Shown here in pieces: positions 44,047 through 52,332 of a DNA stretch of 64,000 bases (positions within the stretch are counted from its first letter, which is position 1; every line of letters starts with the position of its first letter). Location: NCBI RefSeq assembly GCF_018476525.1, contig NZ_JAHCST010000015.1, forward strand, positions 107,630 through 171,629. Reading direction: 5' to 3'. A program made the translations under genes and the position numbers. The notes under the pieces are model-generated. The model was not told the origin of the DNA. It searched no databases and saw only the letters and a list, made by a program, of their open reading frames with translations. This stretch comes from Acrocarpospora catenulata (GTDB lineage Bacteria; Actinomycetota; Actinomycetes; Streptosporangiales; Streptosporangiaceae).

Positions 44047-44354
44047 GCGGTCCTTCCGCTCTGGGCCAGCACGCAGTCGCCACAGGTGCCGCCTCCGGGC
44101 ACCCGGTAGTACAGGCAGCAACTGCGCCGTACGAAGAACGGTTCTCCGGCGAACCGCCCGGTGCCCCGCAGCCGCCCAAGTTCGAGAGAGGCGGCCACCC
44201 TCCGCTCGCCGGTGCCCAACCGCCGCGCCACTTCCTCGACGCGCGCCGCGATCAGCTCACCGCCGGTTAGCAGTTCGCTGAGTGGGCGCCAGTCGGCTGC
44301 CGCGGGTCCGGTTTCCACCGCGAAATAGCCGCCGAGCCCGGCCAGCTCGCGCAC
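44043..44354 (-). pseudogene. FhuF-like (2Fe-2S) protein with internal deletion, under B12 riboswitch
   Basis: 103 residues from GTG 44354 versus about 210-240 for the family. The N-terminus (VRELAGLGGYFAVETG, WRPLSELL, VAASLELG) and C-terminal cluster motif (RRSCCLYYRVPGGGTCGDCVLA) are both present, but VAASLELGRLRGTGRF joins them directly, so about 110 middle residues are missing in frame. FhuF-type proteins reduce ferric siderophores; versions beside B12 riboswitches are thought to act in corrinoid uptake or reduction. The four Cys remain, so a small Fe-S peptide could still be made. Confidence 0.75.
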
Positions 44355-44407
44355 GCGCGACCGTCCTCTCTCGGGGAGATCCGCCCCGAAGCGCCGAGGG
44401 GCGACCG

Positions 44408-44565
44408 CGTGAGTCTCCTGGCTCCCGGGTCACCGCTCCTCCCGGCCTTCCCACCCCTTGCGGGGCAGTGGCCTGTCACGGGATTCGCTCACCGGTCACA
44501 GTGGCGGGACCGCACCGGGTTCACACCGGTTTCCTCGTTCCGCCGTCGCCTTTCGGGCATCGTCT
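44408..44565 (-). ncRNA. Cobalamin riboswitch upstream of the truncated Fe-S genes
   Basis: Minus strand reads GAGGAAACCGGTGTGAACCC, GCGGTCCCGCCACTGTGACC, then GCCACTGCCCCGCAAG, GGGAAGGCCGGGAGGAGC and CCGGGAGCCAGGAGACTC: all conserved aptamer blocks in order. It ends about 50 nt before GTG 44354. The aptamer looks intact although both genes it controls are damaged. Confidence 0.92.
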
Positions 44566-44870
44566 CACCCCGTCGGGGGCGGCTGGTCGCGACTGGGCGT
44601 AGGTGGTCCAGCGCAGCGTCATCGGCTCTGGTCGGGAGCGTCGGCGGGGGTGATGGCCGTGGCACGGGTGGGGGCGCGGGTCAACGGCGATTCGGCGCGC
44701 GACCGCAGGCTCGCCTGTTCCAGCTGGGGATGATTTGGCAGCGTGAATGCCCGGCTGTTGCGCCGGGGGCGAGGTTCCACGGTGCCACGACGAATCCAGG
44801 TGAGCGATTTCAGGGAAACGATCGACTGACGGGGGTGGGTTGATGCAGATTTGATTTGCTCTGTCAGTCG
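44566..44870. other. Intergenic region between B12 riboswitch and STAND gene
   Basis: About 300 nt holding the divergent promoters. No supported gene or repeat seen; GC is a little lower toward 44800-44870. Confidence 0.4.
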
Positions 44871-47456
44871 ATGGGCGGTGTCGTGGTGGCTCGGCGGGTA
44901 GTTGCTCGGGTCGTGGTGGCCGTGGCTGGGACGGTTGCGGTAGGGGTGGCGGTCAACCAGGTACTGAACGGCGGGGTGTGGAACTGGTGGGCGCTGGGCG
45001 TCTCGGCGACCGTCGCGGTGACCTTCGAATCGGTGACGCGATGGCTGGACCACCGTGAAGAGGCATTGGCCGCACCTGCCTTGCCGCCGGTCTCGCCACG
45101 GCGGCTCCAAATGGTCACGCTTGACGGCGTCAGCCGGGGTGCGCTCGCGAGCGATTATGGACTGATCGCCCGTGTCACGCCTGCGGTGCCGCTGGAGGAG
45201 GTGAAGGCGAGACCGGGGCTGAAGAACGTGCCGGTGCAAACGCGGGAGTTCGTCGGACGCGACCGCGATATGGCAGATCTGGAAAACGCTCTCACCGGCC
45301 CGGGGCCCGTGGTCGTCGCTGTCGTGCACGGCCTCGGCGGTGTCGGCAAGTCAACCCTCGCCGCCCGCTACGCGATCAGCCAAGCACTGGAGCAACGGTC
45401 GTCGCCCGTGTGGTGGATCACCGCTGAAGGCCCGTCGGAGATACAGAACGGGCTCGCGAGCCTGGCAGTGGCGCTGCAGAGCGAGGTGGCCGGGATGGAG
45501 TTGGAGGAACTGGCGGACCGGGCGGTGCTGTGGCTGGACTCGCACAATGACTGGCTGCTGGTGCTGGACAACGTCGCGGACCCCTCGCACATCGCGCCAC
45601 TGCTGGCCCGGGTCGGATCAGGACAGGCACCCACGGGAAACGGCTCACGTCGGATAATCGTGACCAGTCGGCTCGCTGAGGGCTGGGCCCGCATTGGCGC
45701 TCAGGAACTGCGGCTGGACGTGCTGTCAGAACAGCAGGCTGTCGACCTCCTTTTCCGCATCGCTCGCCCCGTTCATGTCGCAGAAGACTGGGAGGGCGTG
45801 GAGGAACTGGTACGGGAACTGGGATGCTTGCCGCTGGCCATAGACCAGGCCGCGGCCTACCTGCACCAGATGAAGCGCACCCCTCGCGCGTACCTGGAAT
45901 CTCTGGCCGGAAATTCTTCGTCCATGTACGGCAAGGTCGCCGAAGGAGCAGACGCGCAACGCACCATCGCCCGTGTCTGGCGGATCACCCTCGATCAGCT
46001 CACCGACGAGTTTCCCCTTACCGGCCACCTGCTGCGAATGCTGGCCTGGTGGGCGCCGGAGGCGATCCCGCTCACTCTGCTGGATCCTGTCACCAAGACG
46101 ATGCCCAACCAACCGATGCCCGCCGGCCCCGTGAGTTCCCGGATTTGGCGACTGGGAATGGGCCTCATCCGGACCGGGGAGCGGATGGGCGACTGGGCCG
46201 ACAGCCGGGGGACGACCTTCAACTGGTCCATCGTCAGTGCGCTCACCGACGCGCTTGGCCTCGAGACAGCCCTGGGCAAACTCGCCGCCTTCAACATGAT
46301 CACCCTGGGCCGCGACACCGTCACTGTCCACCGACTCGTCCAAGCCGTCGCTCGTACCCCCGACCCCCAAGACCCTAACCGCGCTGCCGCGGACATCGAC
46401 AAAGCTCGCGCTCAAGCCACTCGTCTCATGATCTACGCCCTGCCCGGCAACGTCGACGACCCCGCCACCTGGCCCGTCATGCGGACCGTGTTTCCTCATA
46501 TCGATGCCCTCAATAACCACACATCTGCTGACACCGAATCCATCGGACTGCTGTGCAATCGCGTCGGGAACTTCCTTCGCGGCCAGGGCGCGCACAACCG
46601 GGCCATCACCTACCTGAACCGGTCGCTGACCATAACCGAACGCCTGCACGGTCCTCACCACGACGAGGCCTTGACCACGCGCAGCAACATCGCTCTAGCC
46701 CATCAGGAGGCGGGCGACTACCAGCGGGCACTACCCATGCTCCAGCAGGTTCTCGACGAATCCAGCCAGCAGCGGGGCAGCGCTCACGAGGCCACATTGG
46801 CGTGTCTCAACAACCTGGCCCTTGCTTACCAGGACGTGGGTGACCACGAGCGGGCGATCCCCCTGTTTGAACAGGCTGTCGCAGGCTCGGTCAACGAAGA
46901 CCACTCAAACACCCTGATCTTTCGCGCCAATCTCGCCTCGTCCTACCAGACGGTAGGCGACGAGCGGGCGATCCCTCTGGCCGAGCAGAATCTCGCCGAA
47001 GCCGTACAGAGGCTGGGTGGCGACAACGTCATCACACTGAGTTGTCAAATAATTCTCGGCATGCTGTACGAATCGGCAGGTGATTACGGGCGGGCGATTC
47101 CCTTGCAGGAACAGAATCACGCAGACTGCGCACGCGTGTTGGGGAGCGATCACCCACTCAGTCTGGCCTCCTGCCGGAGTCTCGCGTCTTCCCTCCACGC
47201 CTTTGGCGACTATACGCGGGCAGCTTCTTTGCAGGAGCAGAATCACGCCGATTACCAACGCGTATTAGGGAGAGACCACCCGCTCGCCCTGATCGCCTGC
47301 AACAATCTCGCCCGCTCATATGAGTCGACAGGTGACCTGGGCCGAGCAGTACATTTATACGAGCAGACTCTCACTGACAGCCTGCGAGTGCTTGGAGAGA
47401 ATCACCGAATCACCGTGAAGGTTCGGAGCAACCTCGAACGCGTCCAGACAGCATGA
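44871..47456 (+). CDS. Membrane-anchored STAND NTPase (NB-ARC) with C-terminal TPR array
   Basis: 861 residues from ATG 44871; a TTG at 44856 is possible. Two hydrophobic stretches near residues 6-25 and 30-45 anchor the N-terminus. FVGRDRDMADLENAL leads into Walker A GLGGVGKSTLAARYA (154-168), Walker B WLLVLDNVAD (228-237), and the sensor region IIVTSRL and GCLPLAIDQAAAYL. From about 560 to the end run TPRs of about 42 residues (NRVGNFLRGQGAHNRAITYL, HQEAGDYQRAL and so on). STAND proteins switch on when the repeats sense a ligand; some act in phage defence. No effector domain or partner gene is adjacent. Confidence 0.85.
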   Translation: MGGVVVARRVVARVVVAVAGTVAVGVAVNQVLNGGVWNWWALGVSATVAVTFESVTRWLDHREEALAAPALPPVSPRRLQMVTLDGVSRGALASDYGLIARVTPAVPLEEVKARPGLKNVPVQTREFVGRDRDMADLENALTGPGPVVVAVVHGLGGVGKSTLAARYAISQALEQRSSPVWWITAEGPSEIQNGLASLAVALQSEVAGMELEELADRAVLWLDSHNDWLLVLDNVADPSHIAPLLARVGSGQAPTGNGSRRIIVTSRLAEGWARIGAQELRLDVLSEQQAVDLLFRIARPVHVAEDWEGVEELVRELGCLPLAIDQAAAYLHQMKRTPRAYLESLAGNSSSMYGKVAEGADAQRTIARVWRITLDQLTDEFPLTGHLLRMLAWWAPEAIPLTLLDPVTKTMPNQPMPAGPVSSRIWRLGMGLIRTGERMGDWADSRGTTFNWSIVSALTDALGLETALGKLAAFNMITLGRDTVTVHRLVQAVARTPDPQDPNRAAADIDKARAQATRLMIYALPGNVDDPATWPVMRTVFPHIDALNNHTSADTESIGLLCNRVGNFLRGQGAHNRAITYLNRSLTITERLHGPHHDEALTTRSNIALAHQEAGDYQRALPMLQQVLDESSQQRGSAHEATLACLNNLALAYQDVGDHERAIPLFEQAVAGSVNEDHSNTLIFRANLASSYQTVGDERAIPLAEQNLAEAVQRLGGDNVITLSCQIILGMLYESAGDYGRAIPLQEQNHADCARVLGSDHPLSLASCRSLASSLHAFGDYTRAASLQEQNHADYQRVLGRDHPLALIACNNLARSYESTGDLGRAVHLYEQTLTDSLRVLGENHRITVKVRSNLERVQTA

Positions 47457-47552
47457 GGAAACGCTTCACCCGATTCTCACGATGAGTCGATGAAGTAAAC
47501 GGGTTCACTGTTGCGATCGCGGAGCCTGGGGACGGGTCATCGGCGAGCAGGC

Positions 47553-48236
47553 CTACCAGCCGAGCTCGCTATCGTCTTCCTGGAACGTGCCGGTGGGGCC
47601 GTCGGGGCCGATGGTGGCCATGCGGACGATGGTGCGTGCGCTGATCTCGACGGGGCGGCCGTGGGGGTTGGGCTGCCCGCCGAGTTCGGTGTTGGTGTAG
47701 CCGGGCTCGACCGCGTTGAACTTCACCTCGGGGACCGCGCGAGCGTATTGGACGGTCAGCATCGAGGCGGCGGCTTTGCTCGCGCCGTAGACGATCGCGG
47801 ATACCTGGGATGCGGGGCGCTCGGGATCGTGGTTGGCGGCGAACGAGCCGAGCGCGCTGGAGACGTTGACGACGACGGGGTTGCCGGACTTGCGCAGGAG
47901 CGGCAGGGCGGCCTCGGTGACGCGGATGATGCCGACGGCGTTCGTGTCGAACACCTCAAGTGCTTCCGGTCCGTTGAGCGCGAGCTTGGCGATGCCGGCG
48001 TTGTTGATGAGCACGTCGAGGCCGCCATCGGCCTCCAGTTGGGCGAACGCCGCGGCGACGGAGGGGTCGTCGGTGACGTCGAGCTGGAGGAAACGGGCTC
48101 CGAGCTCCGCGGCGGTGGCGCGACCGCGGGCCTCGTCGCGGGCGCCGAGGTAGACGGTGTGCCCGGCGGCGATGAGCTGGCGGGCGGTTTCCTTGCCGAG
48201 GCCCCGGGTGGCCCCGGTGATCAGTGTGGTTGTCAT
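47553..48236 (-). CDS. Short-chain dehydrogenase
   Basis: 227 residues. LITGATRGLGKETARQL cofactor loop, NNAGIAKL, Ser in VNVSSALG and the Tyr-x-x-x-Lys in VYGASKAAA. No membrane segment. Divergent from the XRE regulator at 48338 over about 100 bp, a common pairing in which the regulator controls the SDR. Substrate unknown; an NADPH-dependent carbonyl reductase role is usual. Confidence 0.88.
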   Translation of the reverse strand: MTTTLITGATRGLGKETARQLIAAGHTVYLGARDEARGRATAAELGARFLQLDVTDDPSVAAAFAQLEADGGLDVLINNAGIAKLALNGPEALEVFDTNAVGIIRVTEAALPLLRKSGNPVVVNVSSALGSFAANHDPERPASQVSAIVYGASKAAASMLTVQYARAVPEVKFNAVEPGYTNTELGGQPNPHGRPVEISARTIVRMATIGPDGPTGTFQEDDSELGW

Positions 48237-48337
48237 GCTCCGAGCGTCCGGGATCGGGGCGAGCTCAGGCAGTCGTCCCGTTGTCGTAGGAACGCCAGGG
48301 CCAGGATAACGAGGGCACTCTCCCGCAGACTGGACGT

Positions 48338-49183
48338 ATGGAGTTGTGGGAGTTCGGACGGATGGTGCGCCGCCTGCGCGACCGCGTCGCGCCCGAGTCG
48401 GTCGGGGTGCCGGTGGGTGGGCGGCGCCGCGCGGCCGGGCTGCGCCGTGAAGAGCTCGCCGGGCTCGCCGGGATCTCGGCCGACTATCTCACCCGCCTTG
48501 AGCAGGGGCGGGCGACCTCACCTTCGGCACAGGTGGTGGAGTCCCTCGCCCGCGCCCTCCGCGTGTCCGACACGGAACGCGACCTCCTCTACCGGCTGGC
48601 CGGGCACGCCACCCCGGGGCTGGACATGGTCCCCACCCGCATCACCGCGAGCGTGCAACGCCTGCTCGACCGGTTGGCCAACACCCCGGTCGCCGTGTAC
48701 GACGCCACCTCGACCCTCATCGTCGCCAACGCGCCCCATGACGCGCTCATGGGCGAGATCTCGTACGCGCGTGGCATCGAACGCAACGCCATCTGGCGCA
48801 ACCTCGTCGGCCCGGGAACCAGGGTCGTGCACACTCCCGAGGAGCAGGCCGTCCACGAGGCCCGGCTGGTCGCCAACCTGCGCCTGACCGCCGCCCGGTA
48901 CCCCGCCGACCGGTCGGTCAAGCGACTCGTCGGCGAACTCGCCGCGCAGAGCCCGCGCTTCGTCGAGCTCTGGGAATCGGAGGACCCGGATCTGGGTCAG
49001 GAACTGTCCAAGCACAAGATCATCGACCATCCGGCCGTCGGCCGTATCACCCTCGACTGTGACACTCTCATCGTCGCCGGCGACGATCTGCGCATCATGG
49101 TCTACACCGCCGAGCCGGGCACCGAGGACGCCGAACGCCTCGCGCTCGCGATCGTCCTGGGTACGCAGATCCTCGTCGAGTGA
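48338..49183 (+). CDS. XRE-family regulator with MmyB-like ligand domain
   Basis: 281 residues. Helix-turn-helix RREELAGLAGISADYLTRLEQGRATSPS at about 32-60, then the MmyB-like PAS-type domain with PVAVYDATSTLIVANAPHDALMGE and the late TEDAERLALAIVLG. Such regulators sit divergent to SDR genes and bind a small or fatty ligand. Probably controls the SDR at 47553. Confidence 0.88.
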   Translation: MELWEFGRMVRRLRDRVAPESVGVPVGGRRRAAGLRREELAGLAGISADYLTRLEQGRATSPSAQVVESLARALRVSDTERDLLYRLAGHATPGLDMVPTRITASVQRLLDRLANTPVAVYDATSTLIVANAPHDALMGEISYARGIERNAIWRNLVGPGTRVVHTPEEQAVHEARLVANLRLTAARYPADRSVKRLVGELAAQSPRFVELWESEDPDLGQELSKHKIIDHPAVGRITLDCDTLIVAGDDLRIMVYTAEPGTEDAERLALAIVLGTQILVE

Positions 49184-49185
49184 CA

Positions 49186-49881
49186 TCACGATCGCAGGGC
49201 GACAGTCTTCTTTGTCCTCCAGGCGACCGCAGCGAGCCAAATGATCCACGCGAGCATGAGGAGGTAGCCGATCAGGATCGCGGACGTGTTGGTTGCCGAG
49301 AAGCCGTCGGAACCCAGCACCCAGCCCTGCACGAGGTAGGCGAGACCGGACAGTCCCATCAGGTAGCCAAGGGCTCTCGGCAGCCTCGCCGCCAGGGCCA
49401 CCGCGCTGCCGAGCAGGATCAGGGCGAGACCGAACATGAAGCTCTGGTAGCTCCTGGCCCCCCACTCCAGCCATCGAACCGTCTCGGCGCCCGCGAAGTG
49501 GGTCGTCTTCTCCGCTGCCGGGGCGCTCGCCCACGTGTCAACGGCCTGTTTGAGGGCGACTCCGTCGATCGCCTGCAAGACGCAGTAGAGCCCAAGTGCC
49601 ACCCCCGCGGAGAGAGCTCCCAGTCGTGCCATCCAGGCCGCGCCTCCTGTTCTGACGTCGAGAGCGAAGTAGAGGGCGAGTAGACCGCCGATGATCACCG
49701 CCATGCCGGCGAGCTGGCCGAGGTGCACGAGGGTCCAGCTGTCGCTGCTGGCGTAGTTGGCGAACACCACTTCGTGGTCGTTGGCCGGCCCGCCGGTATG
49801 GAAGAGGCCCATGATCACGTAGAAGATGAACCCTGCTGCAAGCAGGACTGCCGGAAGGCGAAGCGTCTTGCGGTCGATCAT
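49186..49881 (-). CDS. DUF4386-like integral membrane protein
   Basis: 231 residues from ATG 49881. About seven helices (LPAVLLAAGFIFYVIMGLF, LGQLAGMAVIIGGLLALYFAL, ALSAGVALGLYCVLQAI, and others). Family-like HTGGPANDHEVVFANYASSDSW after the first helix. Convergent with the regulator gene, 2 nt apart. A perfect palindrome precedes it. Function unknown. Confidence 0.75.
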   Translation of the reverse strand: MIDRKTLRLPAVLLAAGFIFYVIMGLFHTGGPANDHEVVFANYASSDSWTLVHLGQLAGMAVIIGGLLALYFALDVRTGGAAWMARLGALSAGVALGLYCVLQAIDGVALKQAVDTWASAPAAEKTTHFAGAETVRWLEWGARSYQSFMFGLALILLGSAVALAARLPRALGYLMGLSGLAYLVQGWVLGSDGFSATNTSAILIGYLLMLAWIIWLAAVAWRTKKTVALRS

Positions 49882-49904
49882 GATTGTCACTTCTTCGTTT
49901 TGTA

Positions 49905-49929
49905 GGTGTGTGGGCGACTCCCACACACC
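49905..49929. promoter_or_regulatory. Perfect 10-bp inverted repeat upstream of DUF4386 gene
   Basis: GGTGTGTGGG and CCCACACACC are exact complements around CGACT. It lies 24 nt before the start. It may be an operator or an RNA stem in the leader; no partner regulator is identified. Confidence 0.6.
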
Positions 49930-49993
49930 GGTTCGAGCGGCGGGATCGCGCCAGTTCTGGTTCAACACGTGTGGCCCTGGAAGCGAGGGCCGG

Positions 49994-50146
49994 TCAGCGG
50001 GAGTCGAGCCTGTCGCGCCGTGTCCAGAACCGGGGGCCGCGGAGCGCGCAGGTCCGCCGGTGGGCGGCGGCGGACCTGCGGCGTTCGGCCTCCTGCGACA
50101 GCTCGGGGTGCTTCAGCTGGATCAGTTCAGGGAGGGTGGGATGCAT
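49994..50146 (-). CDS. Small basic protein, 50 residues
   Basis: ATG 50146 is preceded by GAGGAGGT at ideal distance. The frame reads MHPTLPELIQLKHPELSQEA, then an Arg-rich stretch (ERRRSAAAHRRTCALRG) and ends RDRLDSR. The N-terminal helix followed by basic residues resembles small actinobacterial proteins of unknown function that lie before membrane or regulator genes. No homology claim is made. The strong ribosome site is the main evidence. Confidence 0.55.
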   Translation of the reverse strand: MHPTLPELIQLKHPELSQEAERRRSAAAHRRTCALRGPRFWTRRDRLDSR

Positions 50147-50209
50147 GGCGACCTCCTCGGTCGGAATGGGGGGTGACGCTGTTCGACATGAGAAGCGTCT
50201 CGGTCCGGC

Positions 50210-50269
50210 CTGTCCGTAGCCTGTCCGGCGGCCGGCGTGGCCGCCCCGGCGTTCGGACAGGGCGGACAG
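50210..50269. terminator. Large GC hairpin after the FAD oxidoreductase gene
   Basis: CTGTCCGTAGCCTGTCCG pairs with CGGACAGGGCGGACAG, enclosing a second perfect stem GGCGGCC/GGCCGCC. It stands between the stop of the minus-strand oxidoreductase (50343) and the small ORF at 50146, so it can end the former's transcript. Confidence 0.65.
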
Positions 50270-50342
50270 CGGGCGGACGGCCGGAAGGAGGGCGCTAGTC
50301 AGATGGCGATCGGGAGCCGATTCGGCGGCGGACGGCCGGGGC

Positions 50343-51449
50343 TTACTCCGTATCGCCGCAGAGGCCCGCGGCCAAGGTTGTCCGCTGGTCGGCCTGTCCA
50401 GGGTCGGGGACGGACGCCGTCAGCCGATCGGCCAGAGTGCGTGCGTCTCGGCCAACCCAGCCGAGCAGGGCCGATCCACGGTCGCGCTGCCACGGCAGCC
50501 CGAGGAAGTACAGCCCGGGCCAGGTCGTCACCCCCCTCGTCGTGCATCGGGGCCCGTGCTCGTCCAGCACGGGAACCTGTAGCCAGGGGTACTCCGGGCG
50601 GTACCCGGTCGCCCACACCACGGCGTCCGGGTGCCGTCGGGTCCCGTCGGCGAGGACGACGTCCGGCCCGTCGGCGTCGACGACGCGGTCCACCCGCTTC
50701 ACCCGGCGCATCAGCCGCTTCACGTCGGTCCCGATGATCAGCTCCTGCTGTCTCATGCGGCGTCCGAGGCGGCTGTCAGCGCGGACGTCCATGAAGCCGA
50801 GCCGCGAGAACCACCAGAAGAGATCGCGGCCCAGCAATCGCTGGGGCAGCGCCCGGCCGATCGTCGAGGCGGAAAGCCACACGTGCCGTCCGCTGCCGGC
50901 GAGCTCTTCCGCGATCTGCACGCCGGTGTTGCCCGCGCCCACGACCATGACGCCGCCCATGGGGAGCCGGTCCGGACGCCGGTACCGGTTGCTGTGCAGT
51001 TGCACGACGTGCGGCGCCAGCCCGTCGGCGAAATCGGGCGTACGCGGCGTGTGGAACGCCCCCGCCGCGACCACGACCCTGGCCGCCCTGTACGACCCGG
51101 CCGAGGTGCGGACCGTGAAGCCCCCGGCAGGGTCCGGGCGTACGGAGGTGACGGGGTGCCCCAGGCGCACCGGCAGATCGAAGTGCTCAACATAGCCTTC
51201 GAGATAGTCGGCGACCTCGTCCTTGCTCGGATGACCGTCCGGGTCACCCGGGAACGGCAGACCCGGCAGCGCGTCGTGGCGGCGCGGCGTGAACAGCGTC
51301 AGCGAGTCCCACCGCCGCCGCCACGCGTCGCCCACCCGCTGGTGCGCGTCCAGGATCACGAAACGCAGGCCAGCGCGGCGCAGGTGATACCCCAGCGCCA
51401 GCCCAGCCTGCCCACCCCCGATGATCAGTGTGTCGAATCCGGTGTCCAT
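50343..51449 (-). CDS. FAD/NAD(P)-dependent flavoprotein monooxygenase
   Basis: 368 residues. FAD-binding LIIGGGQAGLALGYHLRR at 7-24, FFxG-like flavin monooxygenase features, second Rossmann motif GGVMVVGAGNTGVQIAEEL near 170-190, and VWATGYRPEYPWL near the C-terminus. Related to Baeyer-Villiger/YUCCA-type monooxygenases or CzcO-like proteins. A 28-codon ORF ends 10 nt before its start. No clear substrate from context. Confidence 0.87.
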   Translation of the reverse strand: MDTGFDTLIIGGGQAGLALGYHLRRAGLRFVILDAHQRVGDAWRRRWDSLTLFTPRRHDALPGLPFPGDPDGHPSKDEVADYLEGYVEHFDLPVRLGHPVTSVRPDPAGGFTVRTSAGSYRAARVVVAAGAFHTPRTPDFADGLAPHVVQLHSNRYRRPDRLPMGGVMVVGAGNTGVQIAEELAGSGRHVWLSASTIGRALPQRLLGRDLFWWFSRLGFMDVRADSRLGRRMRQQELIIGTDVKRLMRRVKRVDRVVDADGPDVVLADGTRRHPDAVVWATGYRPEYPWLQVPVLDEHGPRCTTRGVTTWPGLYFLGLPWQRDRGSALLGWVGRDARTLADRLTASVPDPGQADQRTTLAAGLCGDTE

Positions 51450-51459
51450 CGCGGCAGCC

Positions 51460-51546
51460 TCAGACGATCTCGTGGCCTGTGCCGGCGACGGGCTTCACAC
51501 AGTGGCCACAGCCGATGGCCGGGACAGACAACAGAAGCTGGTCCAT
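51460..51546 (-). CDS. Tiny ORF resembling the start of a copper-chaperone (HMA) domain
   Basis: 28 residues from ATG 51546, with GAGGAG 9 nt upstream. LLLSVPAIGCGHCVKPV closely follows the first strand, CxxC metal loop and helix start of CopZ-like domains; it then ends GTGHEIV and stops. So it is probably a chaperone cut off after the metal loop, or a real small metal-binding leader peptide for the flavoprotein gene that starts 10 nt later. Confidence 0.5.
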   Translation of the reverse strand: MDQLLLSVPAIGCGHCVKPVAGTGHEIV

Positions 51547-51851
51547 CGAAACGCTCCTCTTCACAACGGACCGCCCAACGCGACCCGATCGAGAGCAGCG
51601 TGCCTGGCCCCGCTGTCCGTTCCCTGTCCACGGCGACGCGGTTGCCGTGGAACTTCCGCCCATGCGATTGCGGTGGAACTCCCGCCCACCCACCCGTATT
51701 GGCCTTCGGCCCGAGTCCCGGCTGGCGTCCAGGCCGGCGTCACGGGCGGACAGCACGCAGGCAGTGGCTGGACAGTGTCGCCCGCCGTCGAGGCACCCGC
51801 CGCACTAAACGCGCACCCGCCGCAGGGCGCGCCGTCGCCTGCCGTGCAACC
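51547..51851. other. Gene-free stretch with dispersed repeats
   Basis: No supported gene. It contains the second G-quadruplex repeat copy and a local direct repeat (GGTTGCCGTGGAACTTCCGCC-like at about 51640 and the related word at about 51667). It also has several GGACAG words. Confidence 0.45.
51640..51715 (-). repeat. Dispersed repeat with G-quadruplex motif (copy 2) and adjacent direct repeat
   Basis: On the minus strand, GGGTGGGTGGGCGGG (51681-51695) is flanked by CCGAAGGCCAATAC before and AGTTCCACCGCAATC after, matching copy 1 at 14535-14600 (GAAGGTCAGAAC and AGATCCACGCCAACC). A second partial unit, TTCCACGGCAACC, follows 26 nt on. Confidence 0.6.
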
Positions 51852-52184
51852 TCACTGTGGGCCTGAGCGGATGCGTCGGCTCACCAGGACGATCAGCCCG
51901 ATCTGGATGACGAGCATCACCAGTGCGATCAGTCCCGATACGCCGGTCATCTGTTCTTCCGAAAACCCGCCAGCACATTCCGTTATGTTGCCGCCCTCAT
52001 ATAGCACGACGCAGCCGGGTGCCAAGATCGTGGCAACGATGAACCAGTTGGCGAGCAGAAGGGGAACCGCGCCCAGGACAAGGGCCAGCGTGAGGTGATT
52101 CCCCTTGCCGCCTGCCGGGTTCACCTTCGCCGGAACAGGTTCGAGACGTCTGCCCGTAGCCGAATCAGGACTCACCCCGAACAC
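51852..52184 (-). CDS. Small two-helix membrane protein
   Basis: 110 residues, GTG start. Two hydrophobic helices (LTLALVLGAVPLLLANWFIV and GLIALVMLVIQIGLIVLV) separated by a short outside loop with two Cys (APGCVVLYEGGNITECAGG) that could form a disulfide; basic tail RRIRSG. No family recognised. No obvious operon partner. Confidence 0.55.
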   Translation of the reverse strand: MFGVSPDSATGRRLEPVPAKVNPAGGKGNHLTLALVLGAVPLLLANWFIVATILAPGCVVLYEGGNITECAGGFSEEQMTGVSGLIALVMLVIQIGLIVLVSRRIRSGPQ

Positions 52185-52290
52185 GTAAGCATGAGCAAGC
52201 GATCACGACAAGGTCGGTACCAACCGCTCACTATGACGGCCGCCGACCACCGGCGCGAGCCAGGCCACAGTTCTCCCACCGCAGGGCGAT

Positions 52291-52325
52291 CGGTCCTGAT
52301 AAGAGGTCCCAGGTTCACGTCCTGG
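52291..52325 (+). other. tRNA-like fragment (anticodon-loop and T-arm look-alike)
   Basis: CCTGATAAGAGG contains CTGATAA, the usual tRNA-Ile(GAT) anticodon loop, and CCAGG-TTCACGT-CCTGG forms a perfect 5-7-5 T-arm, although A58 is C. No acceptor or D-arm pairing was found. It may be an att-site relic or chance. Confidence 0.25.
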
Positions 52326-52332
52326 CCGCTGT

